The position numbers and the translations under genes were made by a program. Positions 1-10,075 of a stretch of DNA of 64,000 nt are shown in pieces. This DNA comes from Lindgomyces ingoldianus (lineage: Eukaryota; Ascomycota; Dothideomycetes; Pleosporales; Lindgomycetaceae): NCBI RefSeq assembly GCF_010093535.1, contig NW_022985163.1:458666-522665 (forward strand), written 5' to 3'. The notes beneath the pieces are model-generated. The model was not told the DNA's origin. It was given only the letters and a program-made list of their open reading frames with translations, and did not search any database. Position 1 is the first letter of the stretch. Each line of letters opens with the position of its first letter.

Positions 1-1993
1 TCAATCTTCTCCTTGGTTGGCTTAGGTTGCGGCTCCTCAGTAGGCTTCATATCAACGATGGTTTGGACCTGGGTAGCAGCGTTCGCCGATGGGGCAACTG
101 GGGTAGTCTCTGTTGCAGTAGACTTCCGGGCGGGCTGATCGCCCAATCTCGCTGTGGGTACACCGTTTTTGTCCTCGTTCATGGTTGTGACGGTCACGTT
201 GCGGACAGGTGTCTTGAACTTAATCAAGGGATGGGTGCGGTTGTGCCTATTGCTGGGGATGGCCTCACAGTTGGCACAGAAGTCGGTGTCGTGGCATACA
301 GCGCACTTGTAACGAACACCCTCGATGTACGAGAGGTTTTCCTTGTCCTTGCAAAGTGGCCCATCGCAGTAGATGCCATAATGACGCACGGCACAGGTAA
401 CTGGTTCGGCTAAGGGCTCGTAGATGGGCACGAACCTGTGGCGAGGATGAATGTACTTGGCGCTCTTCATGCACTCGGAACAGAAGTCCCAGTCAGGGCA
501 GTTGAGGCACTTGTGGCGAACGCCATAGATGAACTGCGGCGTGATTAGATGGTATTCTGAAATTGAAAAAGCAGGCGACATACCTTCTCGCATCCATCAC
601 AGACGGCGGAATGACGCACATTCCTGCCGGCATTGCAGAGGAAGTCTGCCAGAGCTGTAAGAGTCGTCTCCCCTGTTGCACCCTTAAAGGGATGGCCAGG
701 ATGGTGACCATGTTTGTTAATGATGTGGCAGTCCATGCACAAGTCATAGTCGTCGCAGATAGTGCAAGTCACGAACTCCTTCTCGGGGAGAACTGTAAGT
801 GTTAGGGCACGCATCTCATATCGGGAGAGAAAGTTACTCACCTTTCACGCAACTGTTGCAGGTACGTGTTGGCTCTTCGTGGTAACACACTGAAGGCTGT
901 TTCTCGTCTGTGAAAGCGCCCGGCATTTCTGGTTCGGTCGGGGCTCTTGGTTTCGGGCCAACACGCTCTGTGGTGCTGTTGACGACGCAGCCATTCTTCA
1001 CAAAGCGCTTGACCATCCAGTGTCCAGTTCCAGGGCAATGGATGCCGCCATCAACGCATGAAGGGCAGAGATCGTAATCGCCATGGTCGCATATGCTGCA
1101 GTGGAAATGCTCATTCTCCATGGGCTGGTTGCAGTTGTTGCAGAATACGACCCAGGAGCACTGCGGTGAGGTAGCTTTGGGGCGGAAGACGAGGTCGTTA
1201 TCCTGAGAGGCGTTTGCAAGGCCGTTGAAGAACCCTTGTTATACAATTAGCATCCGGATTAAAAGAAAGTGAAATTAAAAGCTTACTCTCGCGTGCAGGG
1301 AATGGATGAGGCACAGGCGCTTCACCTTCAGCATCCGGCTTGTTCGCCATCAACGGGGAGGCCAGGCTGAATCGACTAGTAGAGCCAGCGGGGCTGGTCT
1401 CGTACGTTGACATCAGTACACGAGAGGCCATTGGGGAGTGTGCGATGACTGGCGAAGCCTGAGGAGGGTCTTGTGGGGACAGAGTGTCCGCGCTCATGCG
1501 GTGGAGCGAGCTGGGCTGGGTGGTGGGAAGCGGCTCTTGGACAGGTGGCGGGAGCGGCTCAGAGGCGGGCTCGCTCTCATCATCTGGAAGCGTGGCCCGC
1601 AGACGAAGCTTGAGCTTAGCCTTTGCAGCACGGAACAGCGTCTTGTAGACCTGGGGCTTATCCGAGTCCAAGGTGACGTAGGCGCCGGCACTATCGGAGT
1701 ATCGCTCAAACACGACCTCTTCGTTCTGGGGGATGAGCAGCAGGGCTCGGAGCTAAACAGCGAGTGTTAGAATAAGTACATGATGATGTTTCCGCTCTCT
1801 AGTAAGCTCAGACGTGGAGCCGGAGGCTGTCTGTGCTCTTCTGAGCGTGTGGTGAGCGACAACCACGCACCTTGTCGGGAAGCACTTGGGCTCCCAGATC
1901 CCGCAGAGGGATCTTGAACTTCTTATTATGCCCCTGGAAGAGGATCTTGATGGTGATCAGCGTGTCCAGCGTAACGGGAACGTTGGTAGCCAT
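1..1993 (-). CDS. PB1 and ZZ-type zinc-finger protein, NBR1-like (C-terminus beyond window)
   Basis: Likely a selective-autophagy receptor of the NBR1 type, which binds cargo and Atg8 in the cytoplasm. Five exons can be traced from the ATG at 1993: 1993-1871, 1752-1287, 1234-842, 792-584 and 533 to the window edge; all joins keep phase and use GT..AG. The first about 85 residues form a PB1-like fold (ITIKILFQGHNKKFKIPLRD, continuing across the first intron). A Ser/Pro-rich linker follows, then four ZZ-type fingers with CxxC pairs, for example CNNC..CSIC..CPSC, CNSC..CTIC..CMDC, CDGC..CLNC..CSEC and a final CAVC..CANC. The frame is still open at base 1, so the expected FW/NBR1 domain and LIR motif would lie outside. 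The family assignment is an inference from the PB1 plus tandem ZZ order; another ZZ protein is possible. Confidence 0.85.
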
Positions 1994-3049
1994 GGCGGGT
2001 GACAGCTCGACCGAGGCTGACGAGGTGACGTATCGGAATTTGAGGGGTATCACGCTGCACAGTCTCGTCGACGAGGAGGCCAACGAGAGAGGTGCGGCTG
2101 AGGTGAGAACGAGATTCTCCTGGAGTTGTGGAAGGGTTGGAGCTGATGGGGAGGTCGATGGGGGGAGGAGAGAGGGGAAGAGTGAGCTGGTAGAGAACAG
2201 GCAGCTGCGACCAAGAGGCGGCGTTCGGCGGGGGTCAAAGCTCAAGCACTACCACGCACGCATGTCAGGTCGAGCGGCAACTTGAAGTGAAGGCAGCCAA
2301 GCGGCGTCGTCAGCCGGTGAGAGGTGACAATAGCAGCAGCAAGGCGGAAAATTGCGCGCGGCTCTGCACTGCTGTTGTTTATCGCCGCGGGAGCTGCAGT
2401 GTCAAGGGCCAGACTAGGCCCCACGTGACGCGCTCTATCTTCCCAGCAAAAGCCTTAGAGAGAAGCAATATCCATCTCCCTTCACAGCCTTATGAAAGCT
2501 AGCTTGTGAGGCCGCCATCTTGGTTTCCGTTCAGTAACACGGTGACGATGTGGTGTGCTGCCTATGGATAGCGAACGAGGCTCCGGAGCCAACGGAAGGC
2601 ACGGCCTCTGCTCAGAAGTTGTGAAGTTGATGCTACCCAAACACCATTTGCTCTTACAAGGTCGTACCTCTCTTATCCTCATTCCTAGAGTCGAGGCTGC
2701 ATGTGGATATCAATGTGACACGGCGAGGGTTGGCTCCTCTTTACTTAGTATCGGGAATACCATGAAGGCAGCATTCCTCGGAAGCGGCTGCTTAACAACC
2801 TAGAATTCTTGCTTCTAGCCCTCACTATTCTCTCACCTATCTCTCACCTAGGGCATGTAGGCTGTATGAGGTTTCACGTGATTCTAAATCCAAGCCTCCA
2901 GCTACCACAGCCTCAGCCTCATCCCGCGAATCACTCTTCGAATCTTCATTCCTTCCCGTCATGTATTCGGCTTCTCTCGACAGTTACACGAGCCAATCAC
3001 CAATACTGCGATAGATTGATACCCTTACAAAAACACGCGTGATGGCAGC
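1994..3049. other. Divergent intergenic region
   Basis: This stretch separates the start of the ZZ-finger gene (-) from the start of the kinase gene (+), so it should hold both promoters. I see no convincing gene in it; the open frames are short and lack coding character or splice support. Confidence 0.6.
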
Positions 3050-3053
3050 ATGA
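3042..3053 (+). promoter_or_regulatory. Three-codon upstream ORF overlapping the kinase start
   Basis: The sequence ATGGCAGCATGA encodes Met-Ala-Ala-stop. Its TGA (3051-3053) overlaps the kinase ATG (3050-3052) as ATGA. A scanning ribosome would meet this ATG first, so kinase translation may depend on leaky scanning or on termination-reinitiation. The arrangement is seen directly; the regulatory role is inference. Confidence 0.4.
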
Positions 3054-5845
3054 GTCCATCGCTGCTGCCCGACTTGGTAAAGGACTCACAGCTCCTGGTA
3101 GCCTTCCGAGGAGATACGACTGTGCACCGGTTCACCAGCACAGACTTGAGTGGACGACGTGTCAAATATGAGGAGGAATGGAAAATCGACAAGCACTTAG
3201 GCCACGGCTCCTATGGGAGAGTCTGGAAAGAATCATGTGTTTCCAACCACTCGGATGTCCCCAAGGCCCGCGCGGTGAAGATGATTTTAAAGCCACAATG
3301 TCCTTCAAAACGGCTCGACTATAACCGTGAACTGGAGGCCATTGCTAAGTTTTCTCATCCCAAGGCAAGTAGTCTCTTCGTTGTAACTACAAACTAACTC
3401 GCTAATTGTATTACAGTACGAGTCGTGTTTCGTCAAGTCATTCGGTTGGTATGAGAGCCGCGAGGCTATCTTTATCGCCATGGAATTTATGAGCTACGGA
3501 GATCTTCAGAAGTACATGCCAGAGACCGGCGAGTCATTTTCTACTCAGGATACTCAAGACACGATATCACAAATCCTCGAAGGCCTTTTCTACATGCACG
3601 AAAACGGATTTGCTCATCGAGATCTAAAACCTGCGGTGAGTGCTACGTCTCACATAAAATATTCTGATGCATTGCTGCCAAGTTGACTATTTGAGCAGAA
3701 CATTCTCGTCAAATCAAAACCGCCAGACAATGAGAAGTGGTGGGTCAAGATTGGAGACTTCGGAATTAGCAAGCGGGCGGAGGATGGAAACGGGCCATCG
3801 ACAGTCAAGGGAACCTTTGGTTTCATGGCTCCAGAGGTACTTCTCGCTGCGAGCTCTACTGGCCGTGCGAAGGGATCGTTCGATGCACAGCCTACGGATT
3901 TGTGGGCTCTTGGAGAAATTGCCTTTCGGATGCTGTGTGGAGCCCCTACATTCAAGGACATCCTTAGCATGTTGCGCTGGATGGAGAATCCAACTTCTAG
4001 TTTTCTTGATCAATTACAGCCCCTCGTCGCGAGTGAGGTGGTTAACTTCATCCAAGGTCTGCTAAAGGCAGATCCGACCAAACGTTTGTCGGCGAAGAGA
4101 GCCATGAAGCATGTGTGGATGAGCCCTAGCAGCACATTATTAGAACCAGAATCTCTTCCTTTGCCCTCAACAGCCGAACAGGGTTGGCCTCAGTATCCAC
4201 AACAAAAGGAAACTTTCAAATTTTGTGAGGCTTCAGCGAAATGGAGCACTCTGAATCCCCCAACTACCATCCAAGCAGATACCTCGCAGGAGAAAACGCT
4301 CCACCCAGGCCCTTTATCCCAGTCAGAGCTTTCCGCACCTCCTGCAGAAGATTCAAATTCCACAACCAAGCCCAGGACGCCCGAATTCCCCATAGGGCCA
4401 ACCACGCCGAAATTGTCACAAGACTGGCTGCCTGCACTCCAATGTTCGCCGAGGTCCTCTCCCATCATCAAATCCAAGGATGGTAGATTGAACGACTTGC
4501 GAGATCTGATGGCGAACTGGAACCTTCCCAGATACTTGCCAAGAAAGAAAAAAACGACCGCCACCACCCTCGAAGTATACCAAGACAGTAAGGAACGTGG
4601 CTTACCTAATCTAACGGGGAAAGGAGGTGAAGCTGCGGAGATTATCTCTATATGCCCCAAGTGCAAGACAAGACAGATGGTATCTGTGGCACCTCAGGCG
4701 GCTGAAGTTGAATGGTATTTGTTACCAGCTTACCCATGGTACCAAATTACTGACTTGTTAGTTGTAGCAGTGGATGCAATTTCCGGTATTGGATATCGCC
4801 TCAAGGATTTGTTACTTCCAAAGTACTTCCAAAGTCCACTATCAATCTCTCTCGCACCGTTAAAGACGAACACTATGATAGTCCGCACTCCTCAGATTTT
4901 AAACAGGATCCTTCCCCACTACCTGTACCACCCATTGTTCGTCGATCCAAGAAGCCTTCCGTACCCAACGCTCGCCGAGACCAAGAAGAAGCAGATTCGG
5001 ATGCCAGCTCGTCGGACTCTACCCGCGCTATGCTTTCATCGGTTCGTAAACTAGAACAGTCGGACGCCGATGAACATGGTTCGTTATATGACGAGTTGCA
5101 TTCCGGCGAGCCAAATAGACCCAGTACGCTACTAGAAGGCCCTACTCAAGGCAAAATACGGGTGGCGCGCAAGTGGGGTATTCCGGATGGGCCCTCGATC
5201 GGACTCTGGGATCCAGAGGAAAGACCATTTACCGTTCTTGAAGGAACGTTGGATTCAGGTTCGATGGGAAAGTGGATATATGACTGGACTTTATATCACC
5301 ACGGTCCTAACACTCCTCTGGCTGCCATGGCTGGAAAGCTCTGGATCAGCTTAACCAAGTTAGCATATATGATGGAAGTAGGAGAGGATTGGATGTTTCG
5401 CCTCAGAACGGCGAAGGATCACGACCGCACCCAAGCTATTCCATCACAGGCCAACCAGGATGTGATTGGGAAGTTTCTTGCGTCCGGGCAGAAGTTGTGG
5501 ATTAGGCTCGCTAAGTTGCTGGATGCCTGCGAGGAGTACATGTGGCTGGCCCCTAAGGAGGTAAATCATGGCACACTTTGGTCAGATATAGGGAAGAAGC
5601 CGGGTTGCGATTTCGTCGATGCCCTATTCAGTCGAGACCACAAATTAGAAAAGACGGAAGAGCTAATGATGGATATGCATATTTGGTCCATGCGATTCGA
5701 CAGCCGATGTGGGGATATCCTGCGACAAATGGAAAGCGCCGAAACGAGACGGCGTGCGCAGAAAATATTGGACTACGAAGATGATGTCATAGCTTATATG
5801 GAGGAGCGCAAGACTAACAATGTCAAAGCAAGCAAGAGGATATGA
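3050..5845 (+). CDS. Serine/threonine protein kinase with long C-terminal extension
   Basis: Exons are 3050-3364, 3417-3635, 3699 to about 4679, and about 4771-5845. The kinase domain starts near residue 45 with the Gly-rich loop GHGSYGRVW, then the ATP-site Lys in AVKMIL, the catalytic HRDLKPANIL split by intron 2, the metal-binding GDFGISK, and MAPE in the activation segment, so all catalytic residues are present. Intron 1 is a GC..AG intron (AAG|GCAAGT). After the kinase lies a low-complexity Ser/Pro linker and then an unrecognised helical region of about 270 residues (WGIPDG..ending KASKRI) with no named domain that I can assign. The reading frame changes from frame 0 to frame 2 between 4588 and 4835. 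A good acceptor (TTGTAGCAG, 4770) exists, but the best donor (GTATCT, 4680) does not match it in phase, so the last junction is uncertain or a frameshift is present. Substrates are unknown. Confidence 0.8.
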
Positions 5846-6983
5846 CGTGGAAATCGCCCCAAAAAAGTTTTCAATATTCCGCCCGATCTTTCAAAGGTCT
5901 AACGACGCCTACTATAACTATTGATAATATATATCTCCGTAAGTTTCTTTTTACGAATATTGTTGGGCATCGCGAACCTTCTGTTTGATCCACACTTCTC
6001 CAAACCAATGAGGCGAGTAAAGGAAGTAAAAGTTTTCGCTGTGGAAGTAAGGGAGTGTATGTCGATAAGTGACCTATGCTCATACTGAGTTCAAGACTGA
6101 ATACACAGAAATCTCTACAACTAACCTCACAGAGATTTTGTCTTGCACACAAACCCGAAGATACCCCGCTTCAAGTACATAGACATGCTCTGGGTGTCCA
6201 CACCTAATGCTGCGCTTAAACGTGCTGTCAGGTCTGAGCCACATGCCACCATGAACTACAATCTAGTCTTCCATAGTTCTCAGGGGGCTTGCGTAAAATC
6301 AGCATTTGCACGCTGGCTAGTCCCGCACCATTCTTGGGTTCACTCTAAGTATACTGAGCTCTAATTCTATCATGATGTGAAGGTGGCATAAAGTGATATC
6401 GTTGGGGAGGTGACTTTTCAGATCTCCACTAAGCCACTCAGCTTCCTACGGCTAACAATCATTCCAAGGTAAATAAATTTGGACGATTCTTACGCCGTTG
6501 GAAGGCTGTTTCTCAAGTTCTACAATTTTACTATATAGTACGCTGTGGTGTGGCTGATGGATAACTCACTTTCCCCGACAGAACACTCCAGAAGGGGAAG
6601 GGTAGCAAGAAAGTAGGTGCGAAGCTAATCCTCAATTAGGAAATTCTTTTTTAAAATAGCATTACCATGTGTTCCTTTCTTCCACTCATAAAAAAATTAT
6701 ATGCCGTAGGGGTTAGGATGGGTTGCCCGATCGACCTTGGGCTTGGCGTCCCACGATACGACAGTCCACAATACATGAGTACTCTTATAACTCGTGCCCC
6801 GGCAAGGTTACAATGGTTTTCGTGTGGAAACTTCGCTAAGTACATATACGCTGAGCTTCTTCTCGATTTTGGGACTGTTATCGCATTCGCGCCAAGCTAT
6901 GACTAAGCACGATTTGCATGAGCCGAACTGGAGTTGAATTTTAAATTTTACTGTGAGCACACAGAGATTCTCCAAGAACCGCC
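5846..6983. other. Intergenic region
   Basis: This is the 3' side of the kinase gene and the promoter side of NOP13. Only short open frames without splice or family support are present; no RNA gene or repeat was recognised. Confidence 0.6.
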
Positions 6984-8234
6984 ATGGCTGCCTCAATACA
7001 GCTACTCGCCCACGAAAGCGTCGATCTAGAGATTAAGAAGAAAAAGAAGAAATCAAAATCCAAGGAGAAGGAAGCCACAGATGGCGAACCCGAATCGCAG
7101 GACCACCGCCGTGCCTCGAAAAAGAGAAAGCGAGAGGCCCTCCCCGAAGAAATAGAAATCGACGTAAATCTCCCAGAGCCAGTGTCAAAAAAGGCGGCAC
7201 GAAAAGCGAAGAAGTTGAAACCCTCAGCTAAGGGCGCCGAAGAATCTTCTGCAGAAGCTAAGACTGAGACTGGAAAGTCTGAGGGTGATAATCAGTCTGG
7301 TAAACGCTCTGAATACGGGGTATGGATAGGCAACTTGCCATGGTCCGCTACCAAAGACTCTCTCCGCACATTCCTCGCCGAGAATTCCGATATCACGAAC
7401 GAGCAGATCACTCGTGTGAACATGCCCGCACCAAGAGAAGCACCGAATCCGCGATGGACGACAAAGCCTCTCAACAAGGGATTCGCATACGTCGACTTCT
7501 CTACACAATTAGCTATGTATTCAGCCATTGCGCTCACGGAGACAAAGTTGGACGGTCGGCCGCTGCTCATCAAGAACGCGAACAACTTTGAGGGACGGCC
7601 AGAGAAAGCTACAACCGAGCAGGATGGATCGGATAGCAAGACGGACAAGCCTGGTCACCCACCAAACAAAAGGGTTTTTGTGGGCAACTTAGCATTCGAT
7701 GTTACGAAGGAGGACTTGCAAGAGCATTTTGGACAATGTGGTGAACTTGTCGACATACACATGGCTACGTTTGAGGACTCGGGGAAGTGCAAGGGATATG
7801 CGTGGATCACATTTGACAACGTCGAAGCGGCTACTTCGGCAGTGAAAGGCTACATCTACAAATCGGAGTCAAAGAAGGACGATAACGACAGCTCGGAAGC
7901 CGAGTCTAAAGGCCGAGCCAAGGAGAAGAAGCCGCGAAAATGGTACATCAACAAAATTCGAGGTCGAGATCTCCGTTGCGAGTTCGCAGAAGATTCCACG
8001 ACGCGCTATAACAAGCGATACGGAAAGGAGAAGAAACCGGATATCGAGGGCGTGCATCCAGACCGCCAGAGGCACTTTGATCAAGATGGAGAAAACGATC
8101 GCCCACGTCCGAAGAGACAACCTCACCGCAAAATTGATACTCGGACCATCAAATCCGGTGCTGCTCATACAAATGCTCAAAGGGCCTCGCAGGCCATTGT
8201 GGAGGCTAAGGGAAAGAAGATTACGTTTGATTGA
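6984..8234 (+). CDS. nop13: Nucleolar RNA-binding protein Nop13-like, two RRMs
   Basis: A single-exon gene for 416 residues. Yeast Nop13 is a nucleolar protein found with pre-60S/90S ribosome precursors, so a role in ribosome biogenesis is expected. The first about 110 residues are Lys/Glu-rich with nuclear-localisation-like clusters (KKKKKKSKSK, KKRKR). RRM1 has RNP2 VWIGNL at residues 113-118 and RNP1 KGFAYVDF at 165-172; RRM2 has RNP2 VFVGNL at 231-236 and RNP1 KGYAWITF at 270-277. The basic tail ends in KGKKITFD, typical of this family. The ATG lies in CCGCCATGG, a good context, and no in-frame upstream ATG competes. The family call rests on the two-RRM layout plus basic N- and C-termini; a related nucleolar RRM protein such as Nop12 is the main alternative. 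Confidence 0.88.
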   Translation: MAASIQLLAHESVDLEIKKKKKKSKSKEKEATDGEPESQDHRRASKKRKREALPEEIEIDVNLPEPVSKKAARKAKKLKPSAKGAEESSAEAKTETGKSEGDNQSGKRSEYGVWIGNLPWSATKDSLRTFLAENSDITNEQITRVNMPAPREAPNPRWTTKPLNKGFAYVDFSTQLAMYSAIALTETKLDGRPLLIKNANNFEGRPEKATTEQDGSDSKTDKPGHPPNKRVFVGNLAFDVTKEDLQEHFGQCGELVDIHMATFEDSGKCKGYAWITFDNVEAATSAVKGYIYKSESKKDDNDSSEAESKGRAKEKKPRKWYINKIRGRDLRCEFAEDSTTRYNKRYGKEKKPDIEGVHPDRQRHFDQDGENDRPRPKRQPHRKIDTRTIKSGAAHTNAQRASQAIVEAKGKKITFD

Positions 8235-8620
8235 GACCTCTAGATGTCTGGTATATTGGAATTGTCACAAGAAATCATGTTACCCGTACCCATAGATACG
8301 AATGAACCATTGTTGATTCTCGAATTTCAATACACAGAACATCTTCGCCCAAACAGGCTAAATCCCTGTCAGTTGTCACGACATTTTTGCCGCTGTGGGG
8401 CTCTACATGCAAGCTAGGAAGCGTTACCCCACCGAGAAATTAGTGCAAATCCTACACGACTGCGTAACCCTCTGAAGCCTACGTTAAATTTGACTATTAA
8501 AGTCTGCTCGATCTTGCCATGTCCCTCGATTCCTTCCGAGTTCTTGACTTGCTTCTTCAATTCCTAGTGCTTCCTGACTTTTAGATCCATATCTAGCGAG
8601 AGTAAAATATATATCTAAAC
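8235..8620. other. Short intergenic region between NOP13 and the aldo/keto reductase
   Basis: No gene or repeat seen. It contains the 3' end of NOP13 and the promoter of the next gene on the same strand. Confidence 0.6.
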
Positions 8621-10075
8621 ATGAGTGTTCCATCAAAAGACGAGTATGGGGCTCCATCTGATCTTCCTGAAATGGAATACCGATTCGTGGGCCATTCAGG
8701 ATTACAGGTCTCTGCCATCTCACTGGGGGGCTGGCTTACTTATGGAGGACATGTGGATGAAGGTACGTCGAATTCTCAATTCCATTTGCACCGCCCAATT
8801 CCCTTCCATGTTCCGCATACCATATCCCTACCGAACTCTCTGTTGTAATCCGCGATTCTGGAGCAGTGTTGATGTCTCCATTTCAAGAAAGCAGGGTAAA
8901 GCGATTTGAATGGAACTGGAGCTGACTACGTGGGCAGAGAAAGCACATGCATGTCTGGAGGCTGCATACAATGCTGGCATCAATTTCTTTGATTGCGCGG
9001 AAGGATATGCAGGTGGTGAAAGTGAGAAGGTTATGGGAAGGGCAATTCAGAAGTTTGGGTGGAAGAGGAATGATATTGTTGTTTCTACGAAGGTACGGGC
9101 ACTTTCTCTTTCTCGGTGCATCGAGCATATCCACTCTTGTTTATTATCTACTCTTACTGCTCTCTCTCCTCCTCTCTCCTCCTCCTATCAAATCCTTGTC
9201 CATTCCTTTCTCTTTGCTTATTGAATTCGGGCTATATGGTTGTGTTTCAGTTCCCAAACTCTTCATCTCTCATCCACCCACAGATCTACTGGGGCACCCA
9301 TAACTCCTCCCTCCCCTCCCCCCGAAACAAAATCAACAACCTAGGCCTCTCGCGCAAGCATCTCCTCGAAGCGACCTCGGCCTCCCTCTCCCGACTCCAA
9401 CTCTCCTATGTCGACATCCTCTATGCCCATCGCCCCGACCGGCACACCCCGATCGAGGAAACCGTTCGCGCCTTCAACCACCTGATTTCCACAGGCCAAA
9501 CGCTCTACTGGGGAACTTCGGAATGGCTTGCCTCCGAAATCGAAGAAGCCTGGGCAGTAGCCGATCGCCTTGGACTAATTGGCCCAATCGTCGAACAACC
9601 CGGATACAGTCTCTTAAACCGGAAGAAAGTCGACGAGGAATTCGCAAACGCAGGACTCTACTCTCGTCGTGGCCTGGGGTTGACCATCTTCTCTCCACTC
9701 CAAGGCGGCATTCTAACCGGCAAATATATCGACGGAATCCCTGAGGATTCCCGGCTCAAAAAGAGTGACGATAAGTACATCCAATCGGTGTCGAAGAATG
9801 TGGGCAGCGAGGCATGGATTCGGCAGCAAGAGGTTGTGAGGAAGTTGAAAGCGGTGGCGGAGAAGTTGGGCACAGATACGGCGACGTTGAGTATGGCGTG
9901 GGTGCTCAAGAATCAGAATGTGAGTTCAGCGATTACGGGCGCAAGCCGGCCGGAGCAGATCTGGCAGACTGTGCGGGCACTAGGTTTAATTAAGAGGTTA
10001 GACGAGGGGGTGATGGAGGAGATTGAAGGCGTTGTGGGGAATAGGCCAGAGAGGTTGACGATGAGGTTTGGGTAG
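8621..10075 (+). CDS. Aldo/keto reductase, voltage-gated K+ channel beta-subunit type
   Basis: Three exons (8621-8762, 8938-9092, 9284-10075) give 362 residues, the usual size for AKR6-type enzymes. The joins restore family text: GGHVDE joins EKAHACLEAAYNAG, and VVSTK joins IYWGT. The catalytic tetrad is visible as Asp66 (NFFD), Tyr71 (AEGY), Lys99 (STK) and His148 (YAHRPD). The NADPH-binding C-terminal half carries WGTSEW, the EQPGYSLLNR segment, FSPLQGGILTGKY and the ITGASRPEQ loop. Fungal members are soluble cytoplasmic NADPH-dependent aldehyde/ketone reductases; a channel partner is not implied. Intron 2 (191 nt) is pyrimidine-rich and happens to stay open in the exon-3 frame, so an uncorrected gene model could begin falsely at 9116. 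Substrate is unknown. Confidence 0.92.

Noticed and set aside
1438..1770. Plus-strand frames over the ZZ-finger gene
   Set aside because: They are antisense shadows of a well-supported multi-exon gene.
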